DNA of 64,000 bases from Adiantum capillus-veneris. Its lineage: Eukaryota > Streptophyta > Polypodiopsida > Polypodiales > Pteridaceae. A program made the position numbers and the translations under genes. The stretch covers positions 49,919,122-49,983,121 of the forward strand of contig CM043959.1 of the NCBI GenBank assembly GCA_014529385.2, in the 5' to 3' direction. This document shows positions 12,714 through 25,035 of this stretch, one piece after another (the stretch's first letter is position 1; each line of letters starts with the position of its first letter). Below the pieces are notes generated by a model, which worked only from the letters and a program-made list of their open reading frames with translations, searched no databases and had not been told where the DNA came from.

Positions 12714-14252
12714 AAATAGGGCCCACATACATTGCTCACAAGGAAACTTTACCTTTACAGATAACTTGGGTAATGAAGCCTTAATCCAGGGGGAAAATGG
12801 GAGACCTAGGGCTACTCTAGTTAAGGCCAGTAGACTTTTGAAGGGATTAAGAAAAGGACAGCAAATTTATGCGGTAAAGCTCAACAAAGTAGACGAAGCA
12901 GATACCTCACTTCAACCAAACTGGTTGAGAGAGTATGATTATGTATTCCCAGAAGACCTTACGAATCTTCCGCCACACAGAGAGGTAGATCATGAGATTG
13001 AAAATATCCCTAGATGTGAACCTATCTCAAAAAGACCTTATAAAATGTCACTTCCAGAGGCCATCGAACTCAAGGAACAACTTAGGCAACTCATTGAGCA
13101 AGGAATCATTCGACCCAGTACTTCTCCTTGGGGTGCTCCAGTTCTTTTCTAGAAGAAGAAGGATGAAACCTTAAGGCTATGCATAGACTACCGTGGACTG
13201 AAGCAGGTAAATGTCAAGAACAAGTATCCAATTCCAAGGATTGACGAACTCTTAGACAGGCTCCACGGTGCCAAGATTTTTACCAAGATTGATCTAAGGT
13301 CAGGATATTACCAAATCAGGATCAAGGAATCAGATATTCCAAAGACAGCTTTCAATACTAGGTATGGACACTACGAATTCACAGTAATGTCTCTTGGTCT
13401 AACAAATGCTCCTGCAAGCTTCAATCAACTTATGCAGGATATTTTCAGACCTTATCTGGATGACTTTGTCTTGGTTTTCTTTTATGACATTCTGGTCTAC
13501 TCTAAGAACGAAGCAGATCACAAAGATCATGTTCGCAAGGTACTTGATCTCCTTCGAGAACATTAGCTTTATGCTAAAGAGAGCAAGTGTACCTTTTGCT
13601 CACCGAAGGTCAATTACCTTGGATTTGTCATATCGGCTAAAGGAATGTCAGTGGACCTAGATAAAGTCAAGGACATCGTTGATTGGCCTCAACCATCTAC
13701 CGTCAGCGAAGTCAGAGGATTTCTTGGGATAACGGATGGTACAGGATTTTTCTCAAGGACTATGCACATATTGCTACACCTTTGACGGAAATCCTAAAGA
13801 AAGAAATGAGGATCGAATGGAAGGCTGAGCAGGAATCTAGCTTTGCTAAGCTAAAAGAGTTCTTGGTCTCAGCTCCTATTTTAAAGCTTCCGGACTTCAG
13901 TAAGGAACTTGAAGTAGTGATCGATGCCATCAAATTTTCTCTAGGTGGAGTTCTTACTCAAGAAGGAAGACCAGTGGCGTATACTTCACGAAAGCTGAGG
14001 GATCACGAGAAGAATTATCCTACTCATGATTTGGAACTTTTAGCGGTTATTCACGCGCTCAAGTTATGGAGACATTATCTTCTCGGACGCACGTTTCAGC
14101 TGGTTACAGACCACAAGAGCTTAAAGTGGATTTTTACTCAACCTATTCTCAATATGCGACAACGGCGATGGATAGAGCTATTACAGGAATATGACCTTGA
14201 CATAAAGTATAGACCAGGAAAGAAAAATGCAGTTGCAGATGGTCTTAGTTGA
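12714..14252 (+). pseudogene. Chromovirus reverse transcriptase and RNase H
   Basis: RT is seen from VDHEIE (about 12988) through [25 protein letters not shown] and the NAPASF motif. The catalytic box reads FFYDILVYS where F-I/V-D-D is expected, so one catalytic Asp is Tyr. A stop (TAG, 13150) follows APVLF, another (TAG, 13564) lies downstream, and a frameshift is near 13735. RNase H (about 13915-14250) keeps the Glu and Asp of LELLAVIHAL, VTDHKSL and NAVADGLS. This polyprotein section is not functional as read. Confidence 0.9.
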
Positions 14253-14369
14253 AAATCCTTTCTCGGAGCTATCTCTATTCCAAATAACCCTATTTGGGGT
14301 AGAATCAAAGAAGCATCCTTCGTAGATCCAGAGTACCAACGTATAGTATCACTAGTTCAGCAGAATAAG

Positions 14370-15455
14370 ATGCCTGAAGCTAAAGATTACTCTCTAATGG
14401 GAGGATGTATTTACTACAGACATAGACTCTATGTACCCAGAGATCCAGCCTTAAAGAAGGCCATTTTATATGAAGCACACGATATCCCTACATACGGACA
14501 TCCAGGCTATGCTAAGACTCTTCATGCTATTAGGAGGAGTTACTTTTGGTGTGGAATGGAAGGAGACATACTTCGCTATGTGAGGCAATGTCTTTCTTGT
14601 CAGTGGAGAAAAGCTGAAAGGATCAAATTACCATGACAACTTCAACCTCTTGACATACCCCATATGAAATGGGAATGCATCAGTATGAATTTTGTTATAG
14701 GATTACCTTCTACAGGAGGTTATGATTTTGTTTTTGTGGTTGTTGATATGCTCACAAAAGTGGCTCATCTAATACCCGTAAAGACAACCTTTACTGCTTC
14801 AGATGTTAGCCGGGTATTCATCAAGGAGATTTTTAGGCTACATGGTCTACCCAAGCGTATCGTCAGTGATAGAGATGCCAAGTTTACATCAAAATTTTGG
14901 ACTTCTCTTTTCCAATCTATTGGGTCACAATTAGCTTTCAGTATAGTGTATCATCCACAGACAGATGGGCAAACTAAAAGAGTTAATCAAGTCATCGAGG
15001 ACATTCTCAGAGCCTATTGTTCGCAAGAGCCAAAGATGTGGTTACAATATCTACCTTTGGTGGAGTATGCTTATAATTCTTCCGAACACAGAAGCATTGG
15101 AATGTCACCTTTCAAAGCTCTTTATGGACAGGACTGTTTAGCACCACTGAACTTCTCAGATCCAACCATCAGGGTAGAAGCATCTAGGAAGATGTTAGAA
15201 GATATGGAAGCTCATACTAGAGCTATTCGCCAAGACATTCAGGCCGCTCAGGATAGGCAGAAGCACTATGCAGATAAGAACCGTTCGGAAAGAACTTTCA
15301 AAGAAGGGGATAAGGTTTTTCTGCGAGTCCGACCAAAGAAAAGTATCTTATCACTAGGCAGATATAAGAAGCTAAGCCCAAGGTGTTGTGGACCATTTGA
15401 GATTGTGAAAGTTGTAAGTGACCAAGCCTACAAGCTAAAGTTACCTGCAACTTGA
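14370..15455 (+). pseudogene. Chromovirus integrase
   Basis: The zinc-binding H-H-C-C region is visible as H-X-GHPG followed by CLSCQ (14480-14605). The catalytic core runs from 14664 with VSDRDAKF and the NQVIEDIL Glu. The first catalytic Asp is lost: SMNFVIG stands where SMDF is expected. A TGA at 14634 separates zinc finger and core. The C-terminal GDKVFLRV and LSPRCCGPF motifs are present. Confidence 0.9.
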
Positions 15456-15721
15456 AGGTTCATGATGTGTTCCACGTGAGCTTACTCAAACCTTATATTG
15501 CTAACCCTGATCAATTCTTGGACTCAAATTAGATAGTCATGCTAGCACAAGGAGTTCTCAAGCTCCAACCTTACTATGTACTTGAAACAAGGGAAAGGAA
15601 GTTACGCAACAAAACTATCATGGAGCATCTAGTAAAGTGGAAGGATTACCCTGAAGAAGATGCAACTTGGGAGGACGAACCAACACTCTTAAAAGATTAC
15701 CCAAACACATTCTTGAGATGA
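15456..15721 (+). pseudogene. Integrase tail with chromodomain
   Basis: After a frameshift near 15455 the sequence keeps VFHVSLLKPY and then a chromodomain with EHLVKWKDYPEEDATWED (about 15620-15680). The aromatic and acidic pattern is that of gypsy chromodomains, which bind modified chromatin and steer integration. This places the element among chromoviruses. Confidence 0.85.
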
Positions 15722-15739
15722 GGAAATCTCAAATTTTTC

Positions 15740-15752
15740 ATGTTGGGGAGGT
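15740..15752 (+). other. Polypurine tract
   Basis: TGTTGGGGAGGT directly precedes the 3' LTR start TGTAAGG. It is the expected plus-strand primer site. Confidence 0.65.
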
Positions 15753-17494
15753 TGTAAGGTCTCTGACCCCGACCAAAAAGAGCACCATGTACCATGTAAT
15801 GATCATAATGGAAAAAGTTACTATTTTTAGCAGTTTTCTAAATTCTGTCAGCTCCATGATGTTTAGAATGTTTTAAAGCTTCCAAATGTGAATTAAAATA
15901 ATTTTTGGAAAAAATTTCCAAAAATAGTAAGTTTTTGGGCACCCAACCCATCCAGTTTTGATCGTCTCAAAAAACTGCACCCGTACCTCGAAATTGAAAA
16001 AAATACATTTTCAGACCCTGGGGGTTGCTAAATATGGCAGGTACTCGGGCCAGTACGCCTTAGTTAGAGCTTCATATAGCAATTTACGGCATCAAAATCC
16101 GACTCGTATGACCCGTTTTAGCCTAAAATCAATTTTTCAATAAATTGAGCGGGGAGGCACAGAGCCCGGGACTGTGTGGGAACAGGTCCTAGGCCACTCC
16201 AGATCAGCTTTAGCAGGTAGGGGGCGCCTTTTGTCCTTGTGGGAGTCCTGAAAAAGCTGCCAAGCTAGTAACTAAGTCTCAGAGTTAGTTAACCTAGCCA
16301 ACCTGACACTTGGTGGGTAGGGGAACTGAACTTGCCAATGCAGAGACTCAGTGCTCCTCCAGATGCTAATAGCAAGGCTAGTCGATTTTTAGCATGTAGG
16401 AGCCTATTTAAAGGCCTGCTCCCACACACACCTACACACACCTTGGGGAGGTGCTACCGGTACACACATCCTTTGAAGGAGAAGCAAGGAGGGAGGTGCT
16501 GTCGAATTCTTGCCTCAAGAAGCTCGATTAAATCAGAGAATCGAGAGGATTATCATCCCTTAATCACGGTAACCACAATTTAACTAATGCTTTCTACAAA
16601 TCCTTTTCATTACCATCTAAATTCTTCGTCTATTATGCTTATTCCTAGTCGTAATTCTCAATAATTACTCTCTAATTTCTCTTTAACCACATTCTGTTAT
16701 GTAATCATCACACCATAGCTGAATTATCAGCCATTCATCATCCTTAATTAGTGATTAGTGCATGATTAACAGAATTTTCTCTCTCTAGGTAGCATAGTGA
16801 TTAATCGATAAGCCGGTAACTGTGTAGATGGATGAAAATCACTTTTTTATTAACAATGTAGATAAATTAGATCCATTCTCTTATGCATTAAGATGTAATT
16901 AAGGTAAAATTAAAGCTGTCATTGTGTCTCTAAGAGTTGATTTTTCTCACACCTATGCATAAGGTGAATCTGCACCATCTAATTTCTAGGAACGAGATTA
17001 ATCATGCTTAATTCATCTCTCTGGTAATTCCATTAGTGAAATCCTATTATTCTTAATCATCTAAGCTGTGTAATTATCTTTAGAGCTAGTTCCCATAGGA
17101 ATATGCATCATCCATAATGATTGCTATATGGAAAAATCTAAACCTCTCATATAGGAGGGATTATTTAATGTTGCTAATCTATCAATTAGTTTGTTATGAC
17201 GCTTGTGGGCTTAGCTCTTTTCTCCAAGCTAATTATTTAAAGTAGTGAGTAAAATGGCCCCGGTTAAGAGAACTCGCTTCGGTGGTGCCCACGACTGCGA
17301 GGCGGGAACAAGCAATGTCAATGGAAAGGGAAAAGCTCCCATGGACGAACAAATACCGGCCATCTCACGGGCCATTGATGAAGAAATGGAAGAGGTGCAC
17401 ACGTTTAGTTAGGAATGAACATATCCCCAAAACATCATGGAGAAATCCGACGGAAACCTCGGCACTGAACTCATTTGTACATTAAAGTCTAAAG
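15753..17494 (+). repeat. 3' LTR of the chromovirus, truncated
   Basis: Matches 6491-8354 of the 5' LTR. It ends abruptly at AAAGTCTAAAG where a copia LTR begins. The rest of the LTR, including the tandem 29-31 bp repeats, is not found further on in this window. Confidence 0.9.
17254..17394 (+). CDS. Second copy of the LTR ORF
   Basis: Same 47 codons as in the 5' LTR, starting MAPVKRTRFG and ending at GAAGAG|GTGCAC. Here the donor context is weaker because the 37-bp segment found in the 5' copy is missing. Confidence 0.35.
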
Positions 17495-17784
17495 TGTCAT
17501 AAAATATAATATCTAACCAACCCAAATGATTTTCTCATATTAAATTGATCACTTAATGTGGGAGAATAAATGGGAACAAGTGTTAAGATATAGATATGTG
17601 CTTATAGATCCATCTCAACACGGGGCCAATAGTAAAGGGGCCCAAATGGGAGATGGTCTATCAAGAGCAAGGCTAACCAATGGAGCATAAGACCTTAGGG
17701 TTAGCTTCATTGAAGACCTCCAATAATGTGTGTAAAAGTCATTTGACCTTAGGTAAGCTAGGGCTGAGCTTGAGGTGGGAACCT

Positions 17785-17945
17785 GGCCCAAGCTCGAGGT
17801 GCTTGTCGTGCTTGAGGTGCTTGTCATGCTTGAGGTGCTTGATTAAGATGCTTGAGGTGCTTGACTGTCTCCATGCTTGAGGTGCTTGACTTGGTGCATG
17901 ATAAAAATGCTTGAGGTGCCTTGAGAAGCTTGCCTGAGATGCTTG
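17785..17945 (+). repeat. Short tandem repeat with core CTTGAGGTGCTTG
   Basis: At least six imperfect copies of a unit of about 20 bp lie in the copia LTR. Confidence 0.8.
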
Positions 17946-18048
17946 TGGGAACACCCCCTACTTCAAGTGCTTAGTCATGCTTGATGACTAAGGGGCTTGC
18001 TCATGCAAAGTCAGAAATATCCCTACAAGGAGGGGGGCGAGCCTACAA

Positions 18049-18102
18049 GGGGGGGGGGGGGGGGGGGGGGGATGAGAGAAAACACACACACACACACACA
18101 CA
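18049..18102 (+). repeat. Poly-G (23) followed by (CA)n
   Basis: A run of 23 G at 18049-18071 and a CA run at 18082-18102, within the copia LTR. Confidence 0.95.
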
Positions 18103-19130
18103 AGGGAAGCCCCAGCTTGAAGAGGCAGCAAGGACACTTGTCAAGTTCCTTCCCATGTTGCCCTCATGGTGTGCCTGAAGCCTATTGGTTGGCCACCCAA
18201 GGGGTCCAATGATAGTTTAGGATATTTAATTAATTGATTTTGCATTTATCAAGTCCTCTCTCTGAAAGGGGAAAGGGGGACACTTGTCCCAAGGCTACCC
18301 ATGTTGCTTGTAATGGCTCCTACTTGTGATTGGCTAAGCCTGGAGGGGTCCAATGAGCTTCAAGCATGAGCTACAAGGGGGGGTCGACCCAAGCAAGCTA
18401 GGGGGGTTCTTAGGGGGTATACTCACCCACACACACTCACAAGCACTCTCATTGTGTGCTATGCAAAGTGGAAGAGCTCCCTCTCCAAGCAAGAAAAGGT
18501 TGAGAGCCTACACCAACACTCTTGGCTATGGAGTGCAAATCCAACCAAGAGCCATGCTTCAATGCTTAAGCTTGCCATCTCCTTCTTCTTCATTACTATG
18601 CTATTATTTATGCTAGCAACAAGAGTATGATAAGTGAGGAACTAATTCTTTCTCCTACGAAATGTTTCTTCTTTCTCTTCCCTACCCTCATTCCCTTCTA
18701 GCTCTCTCCACCTTCGAAGGTGTTTGAGGTCTTGGGACTGAGGCTTGGTATAGTTAAAGCTTTCTTCAAGTTTAGGTTATGCTATGATGGTGATGCATGA
18801 AGCTTTCCATCTTCATTGCTTCACCTAGGTCACAAGGAACACAAAGAATGTATTGTAACAAGTCTCTCTTTATGGGAGAAATCATAAAACAAATGCCTAT
18901 TGGAGGGGGGACCGGCTCCACATAAATCCGGTCCTCAACTGTTGTCATGTTCTCTAAATTCTCTCTCTTGAAAAAGTATTGTCTATGCTAAGTTAACTAA
19001 TTGCTATGATTATGTTGCTATCTTCAATTATGTCAACCCGCTATGCTCACAAAATCATTTCTTGAAAGTACTCTCATTAAATTCCGCTACTCTCAAATTG
19101 AATAGGCAAATTCCATTACATTGGTATCAG

Positions 19131-19143
19131 AGCATTTGGTTTC
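19131..19143 (+). other. Copia primer binding site
   Basis: TTGGTATCAGAGC, the standard initiator tRNA-Met complement, lies directly after the LTR. Confidence 0.85.
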
Positions 19144-19937
19144 TCTTTTTTTGCTTAAGAAGAGAGGTCCTTAAGTAGCCTATAAATGGTTGATGTTGTT
19201 AATTATAATAGAGTAAGTGGAACAGGGATCTAATATCGGTTTTGTTAAGCCCACTATGTGGGGGATGGTGCACACCTCGGGAGCTTTGGACTTAATAATG
19301 GAGTCATTTTAGAATTGCCTACGGCTTTACCATTATTGAGCCATAAGAAGTCCGAAAGGAGCTAGCCCTTGGAAACTCTGCGCTATGTTAGACCTACTCC
19401 TCTACTCTCTATAATTAAACACTTTGAGCCGTGGGTGTAGATACTTAAGAGCCGATTTTCAAAGGCTAAGAGGAGTGGCAACTAAGGTTTTGTATTGCCA
19501 AAGCATACACTAAGTATAAACATAAATTTTGCCAGCTGGCTCCAGAGAAAGGGAAATGATAAAGGCAAAAATATCTCAATATTAGAATTATCTTTGAGGG
19601 TCAATAGCCTGAGGTTTTCATTGAGATGGGGTACTCTCAAATATGGAGATACCTTCGGTGATACAAGTAGCTAGAGAACCCCTTACAAGGCCTCGCCATA
19701 GGACATGTTTAGAGTGTATAGGTGCTTTTGACGTCGAGTTGGTGGTCTATGGTCAGTTTGACAGTTTATGCGCCTCAGTTGATCTCTATACAATTGGCTT
19801 TTGAGACGCATTTCCCTCTTGTATGCTTTGTGAGTGATGTACTTGGTGATTTTGTCTTGTATTTTGGTTGACATAGTCCCAAATACAAAGGAGACTTTGC
19901 CAAAAATTTCCCTGAATCTTTTGGTAGTTTTATCACA

Positions 19938-20727
19938 ATGTCTACTAGCAAACACCCTGACATTTATGACATGAAGAAGTTTGATGGCACTAATTTTCAA
20001 CTTTGGAAGAACCAAATGCATGATGTGCTTGTCCAAAAGAAGTAAAAGTTCCCTGTTGCCTATGCCCCTAGAATTGAATATATGCACATGTCTCAGTTTC
20101 AATGGGAGAATCTTGATGAGCTATGCAAGTCTATGATTAGACTGCACCTTGGTGAGTCAATATACTTTTTAGTGCTATAATGCGAGACTGCTCATGGTTT
20201 ATGGCAGAAATTATGCGACACTTGCGAAAAGGATAGGACTAGCAATAAGGTTTTCATGATACAAAAACTTTTCAACCTTCGTATGAAGGAGTTAGTTAGT
20301 GTTTCCAGCCATATCAATGATTGTGATTCTCGTTTTGCCCAGATTTGTGCACAGCGCATGACCATTGATGATGAGATGAAATCAATATTTTTGCTTTGTT
20401 TGTTGCCACCCTCTTAGGATATCTTTTTCATAGTTGTTAGTAACTCTGCTCCTAATGGTACGCTAAAATACAATGATGTTTCTAGTGCACTTTTGTCAGA
20501 GGAGATGCATCAAAAGACCATGACTAGCTCGCATTATGGTGAATCTCATTATGTGCAAAGGGATGATAAACAACGTACGTTCTTCACAACATGAGTCCAA
20601 GAAAAAGGGAAATAGAGATGCATCAAAGGGTAGATCAAAGTCTTGTGGTATCCTCAATGCTTAATTCCATTATTGTAATAAGTTTAGTCACATAAAGAAG
20701 GATTTTTATGCTTGGAACCATGACAAA
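19938..20727 (+). pseudogene. Copia gag (UBN2 type)
   Basis: The frame from ATG at 19938 shows FDGTNFQLWKNQMHDVL, the N-terminal motif of copia gag, and later MKELVSVSSHINDC and LLCLLPPS. A degenerate zinc knuckle (CNKFSHIKKDFY) is at about 20675-20710. Stops at 20043, 20177, 20416 and several near 20593-20690 break it. Several are TAG or TGA at expected Gln or Arg codons. Confidence 0.85.
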
Positions 20728-22230
20728 GTGAAGGGCAAAGCTAAAGGCAAAGATCATGATGATAAAGAGAAGAAACCAAAGAGTTCAGTTAGGATTGAAG
20801 AACTAAACATAGTTCAAGATGACAGTGATGCGCAAGACATTAATATGTTGAGTGAAAATAATGATGTCTTTTATGATGCACAGGAAACTCTATCTTTGCA
20901 GAGTTCTATACCATCTAAACTCCTTGTTAGTGGTGAAGTATCACATACATGGATTCTTGATTGGGGTGATTCGTTGCATGTCACACCTCATAGGCATTGG
21001 TTTACTACATATAAGAAAACCATTGGCTCTGTTACACTTGGTGGCATTTACTCTTGTGACATTGTTGGCATAGGTGATATTGCCATGGTTATGGAAAATG
21101 GGGTGAAGTTTATAATCCATAATGTGTGTCATGTTCAAGCCTTGACACGCGCTCTAATTTTGGTTGGATGTCTTGATGACTTGGGTTACAAAGTCACTTT
21201 TCATCAACAGTCTTGGCGTGTTGTGAAGGGTCATCTTACTATAGCCCATGTTTCTAAAGTTGGTTCACTTTATCCTCTTTATATATCTGATAAAAACAAT
21301 GTTCTTTCTGTAACCAAGCTACCAACCATTGCTTTGTGACATAGCCAGTTAGGACATATGTCAAAGAAGGGAATGGAGACACTCTCTCATTTGGGCTACC
21401 TATTATCTTTGTCATTTTTGGATTTTCCCTTTTGTGAGCACTATCAATATGGAAAGAAAACATGGACACATCGTACACATTCTTTTGACAAAGAAAGAAA
21501 ACCCTTAGAGATTGAGCACAATGATTTATGTGGGCCTATGCCTTCTAAATGCCATGGTGGTGTGTCCTATTATGTTGCATTCATTGACGATGCAACATGG
21601 CATGTTTGGGTCTATGACATGAAGTTTAAAGATGAGACCTTTTCTTGCTTCGAGAAGTTATTATCTAGTGTTGAAACTCGGGCTAAACATAAGTTGAAAG
21701 CTTTGTGCTCAGACAATGGTGGAGACTTTTGTTCAAGTAGGGAGATTAAGCATGAGTTTAGAGATCCTTACACCCCTGCACAAAATGGTGTTGCAAAAAA
21801 AAATTCAATAGGACCATCCAAGAGCTGACTATGTTTATGCTATCACATGCTAATTTATAACAAGCATTTTGGGGTAAAGCATTATACACAGTCGTGTACT
21901 TGATCAATAGATCATGGCACATGCTTCATTATAATTTTGTGTACCTTTGGAGTTGTGGTCAAGACATAAACTGTCTTATGAAAAACTCCACACATTTGGT
22001 TGTGAAGCTTATGCACATGTACCCAAGGAGTTGCGTGCTAAGCTAGATCCTAAGTCCATACAATGCATCTTCATTGGCTATGGTGTAGATGGTCAATTTG
22101 GCTATCGTTTATGGGATCCGGAAAGTTGATCATGACCTGTAGCAGTGATGTTTTCTTTAATGAGACTAAGATGGATAGACATCCAGTGAAAGAGGTTGAA
22201 TTCTAGAAAGTGATGTACGCTCCCAAAAAT
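20728..22230 (+). pseudogene. Copia protease and integrase
   Basis: The protease motif WILDWGDSLHVTPH replaces the usual D-S-G-A with D-W-G-D. A GAG-pre-integrase segment (HSQLGHMSKKGM, 21343) and integrase core follow. The core shows IEHNDLCGPM, AFIDDATWHVW, CSDNGGDF and TPAQNGVAKKN. The first catalytic Asp is changed in context (D in HNDLCG kept), the second is in SDNGG. Frames break near 21340 and 21825. The C-terminal piece ends near 22230, and RT is absent. Confidence 0.85.
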
Positions 22231-22259
22231 GGTAAAAAGTATTTTTTGCATATGTGTGA

Positions 22260-24540
22260 AGTTATGGTTTATGGTTGACCTAAGGGTCAGAGCTATTTTT
22301 CATCATGTTTATAGTGATGGAATCATATCACACAATGTATGGAACCTTATGGATAGATGTGGATGCATCATGTGAATAAGTATGGTTGCTTTCCACTTTT
22401 CTAGGTCAAAACTAGCTCTATGTGCTAAAGAGGTGAAGTGCAGATATGATGCATCAACTTTCATGATTACATGTTGTCAAAATTGGATTCTTATATCATT
22501 TTTAGTTTTTTGTCAAACTTATTTTATGCATAGAGAGCTCATGTCTCAAGGGCCATGTGTGTGGACTCCGATTGACTACAGTGGATATGCCCTACTCCAA
22601 GTGTGGGAGCTGGTTCATTGTGAATATGATTTTTGGTTAATGGCTGAGATCTCTCATGGATTATTGTTGTGATTTTATGGTGGAAGTCAGTGTGGCGCTC
22701 TTAGGTTTTTTCCCCTAGATATGATTATGCTGCCAAAATTTTTGCAGCCATGTTATGTTCTAAAGTGGCTATACACGATTGGTTGTGCCTCACCCAAATT
22801 GGGTAGAGTAATCACTTGTGTGATGTGATTGGATTAAGATATATGGATCTGTGATTAGATCATGAGGTGGTTTTGATGGTTTATGGTAGACATGGTTTAA
22901 CTGCGAGAGACCCTGCACAGTCTAACTGCTTGGAAAATATTGTTTGTGCATATGGAAGGTTCTATTGTGACTCGACTCACGTGTTATGTTTCTCATGGTA
23001 GCATTGCTACAAGGGTAGGATCACCTAGATGGATTAACCTTAGATAGACATAGTGGAAATAAAAGATTATAACCTTGGGAAATAAGGAAGATAAAGAGGT
23101 GGAACCGGTTCATGCAAGCAAAGAGAAAAATTCCAATCTACCTCTACACAGCAAAAGACAACACTCTTATGCTATGCAATTTTAAAGAGAAAGTTTTACT
23201 CTAGGTGATCCTAGAGGAAGTTAAGGGAAAACTACACAAGAGGCTCTTGTTGTTCCCTAGTTAAGTTCTATTCGTCTCGGTAGCAGCGCCAAATGTGGGA
23301 TGGGTTTCCAACCTCACTCCTATCTCATTGCAGACACATAGCAAGAACCACGAACATAATTGTCAATCCATGGGATGAATCTGACTCCACTAGTGCATAG
23401 AGGCTACATTAGGGTGTCAATCTCTTGGAAAACAACAGACAACTCACATCTAACTCAAGCTACACTTAAATGAACTAAGTCATCAAAAGCTAGTCGCTAA
23501 TCAAAAAACAAAACATGATCGTTACATCATTAAACGACATCCCAATGTTATGAAACTTCTAGGAGAAGTATATAAGACCTAAGCACACATGCTTATGGTC
23601 TCAAAACTCACTTTTGATGAAGTGAAAAAACCGCGATTATTAACATCAGCAGTGAGATTTTGACCTAGTCGTTTCTGACCTCGAATGCATCTAAATGCTT
23701 AAGCAATGATGCCCCAATACCCTACCTATGCTTAGTTTGTGATTTCCTAGATTTAATTCCTACTTATGATGCAATTAGGCCGCGATTTGGCGACGTTAAA
23801 AGCTACGATTTACCATGATATGTTTACGTCTATGCGTAGAGCTCTTACCTGTGGTTGCAATGCAACAAACGGCACTACAATGTGACAACCGACATGGGAG
23901 TAGGAAGCATGAGAAGGAGAGAAGTGAGCGCCATTAGCTCACACTGTGTATTTCTTATCCAAAATCTTAATAATAACTTTCAAAAATTGACTTTTATACC
24001 TTAGCCGAGGTTTTTTTGGTCAAAACTAATAACTTGGGAGGTCCCAAAATTGACTTGTACAATAAAAGCTCCCAAAAAATGTTACATGGGTTAGCTTGTT
24101 GCTAACAGCTTGATTTTAAGCATGTGATAAATTTGAGGGATAAGTGAAAGAGGCCTCAATACCTTTCAGGGTAGGTGAGCCCCACTCACACTAATCTTGT
24201 AGCATGCTTCTCCGCACATGGGACAGGAGATAGTATCTGCATGTTTATTGTTGTATAGTATGTAGTTATTCAGTTCATGCATGGATGCACTCATACTCCA
24301 TTCCAAGTGGAGTGACATAAAACCTCTCTCGTCGATGACTCAAAGGAATGTGGTGATCTTTAGGAATCATTTTCCCATCAAACTACAACAAATCAGAGTA
24401 TTGATACAAATGCAACGAGGAACAACAAGAGAGTGCAATTTACATCGAACCAAAAATACAACTTACCCGAGAAGTGCATCTACACTTTCATTTCTCCAAA
24501 TAAAATTTTATTGCAAGAAGTTGAGGACTTCCAATGATGC
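22260..24540. other. No recognisable gene
   Basis: Non-coding by inspection. A string CCAAGTGTGGGAGCT at about 22598 resembles a copia polypurine tract but no LTR follows convincingly. Short ORFs (22382-22672, 24281-24544) show no domain. Confidence 0.5.
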
Positions 24541-24544
24541 TTAG

Positions 24545-25035
24545 AGCATTGATTACTATGCACCATCATAAAGAGGTGTTCGAGCACTCAGTAGAAACCT
24601 GCCTTTTGTTGCTTCTACCCGTTGAGTGTATGGTCTAAAATCCTTCTTGCACATGTTGGCTTCATGTACCAACAACTCATCCACCATGTCAAACATGTGC
24701 TCATCCTCAAACTCGAAGTGTCATTGAGACGCATGTGGAGAAACTTTCAAGGTAGAGCTAGTGTCACAATCACCACACGCCATGCCTTCGCTCAATAGCT
24801 TGTCGTTGTCATTTAGCCTTGTGTGCCAAAGCATAACCACCGGACCTAGACCAATGGGATCATCATCAAGCAAGGGGGACGGTGCTCCCATCTACTCAAG
24901 AAATTTTTTGAGACATCCATAGCCCCTCGTTCTCCACATGCTCCATGGCAATGCATCATAAGCGAGGAATTTCCCCTTTGCACTTGGCGCAAGGGCAAGG
25001 GAGTTTTTCCATGAGCCACTACTTGCGTTTAAGGC
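24545..25035 (-). pseudogene. N-terminal fragment of a CACTA Tnp2 transposase
   Basis: Read on the minus strand, LPCPCAKCKG at about 25005 matches the CPC-X2-C zinc motif of the transposase-associated domain. It is followed after frameshifts by an acidic stretch with EDEHMFDMVDELLVHEA and ending SARTPLYDGA. The last motif parallels ADTPLYNGA in the better preserved Tnp2 at 43.5 kb. Several stops and frame changes show decay. The transposase core is not seen downstream. Confidence 0.55.

Larger units (their letters stand above)
6491..15752 (+). mobile_element. Chromovirus (Ty3/gypsy), 5' LTR plus internal region
   Basis: The order is LTR, primer binding site, long leader, gag, protease, RT, RNase H, integrase, chromodomain, polypurine tract, second LTR. 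That is the Ty3/gypsy domain order with the C-terminal chromodomain of chromoviruses. The whole insertion with its truncated 3' LTR spans 6491-17494. The coding region carries stops, frame breaks and catalytic-site changes, so this copy cannot be autonomous. The 5' flank is the coiled-coil pseudogene; the original 3' flank was lost with the insertion of the next element. Confidence 0.9.
17495..19130 (+). repeat. 5' LTR of the copia element
   Basis: Begins TGTCATAAAATATAATATC and ends TTCCATTACA just before the primer site, giving TG...CA ends and 1636 bp. It contains repeats of GCTTGAGGTGCTTG (17790-17930), a 23-bp G run and a CA run. The partner LTR was not found, so the start rests on the junction with the chromovirus and the TG terminus. 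Confidence 0.7.
17495..22250 (+). mobile_element. Ty1/copia element, 5' LTR to integrase, 3' part missing
   Basis: The 5' LTR, a tRNA-Met primer site, UBN2-type gag, protease and integrase appear in copia order (integrase before RT). No RT, RNase H or matching 3' LTR was seen after about 22.25 kb. The element lies exactly at the break in the chromovirus LTR, so it inserted there. Confidence 0.85.
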
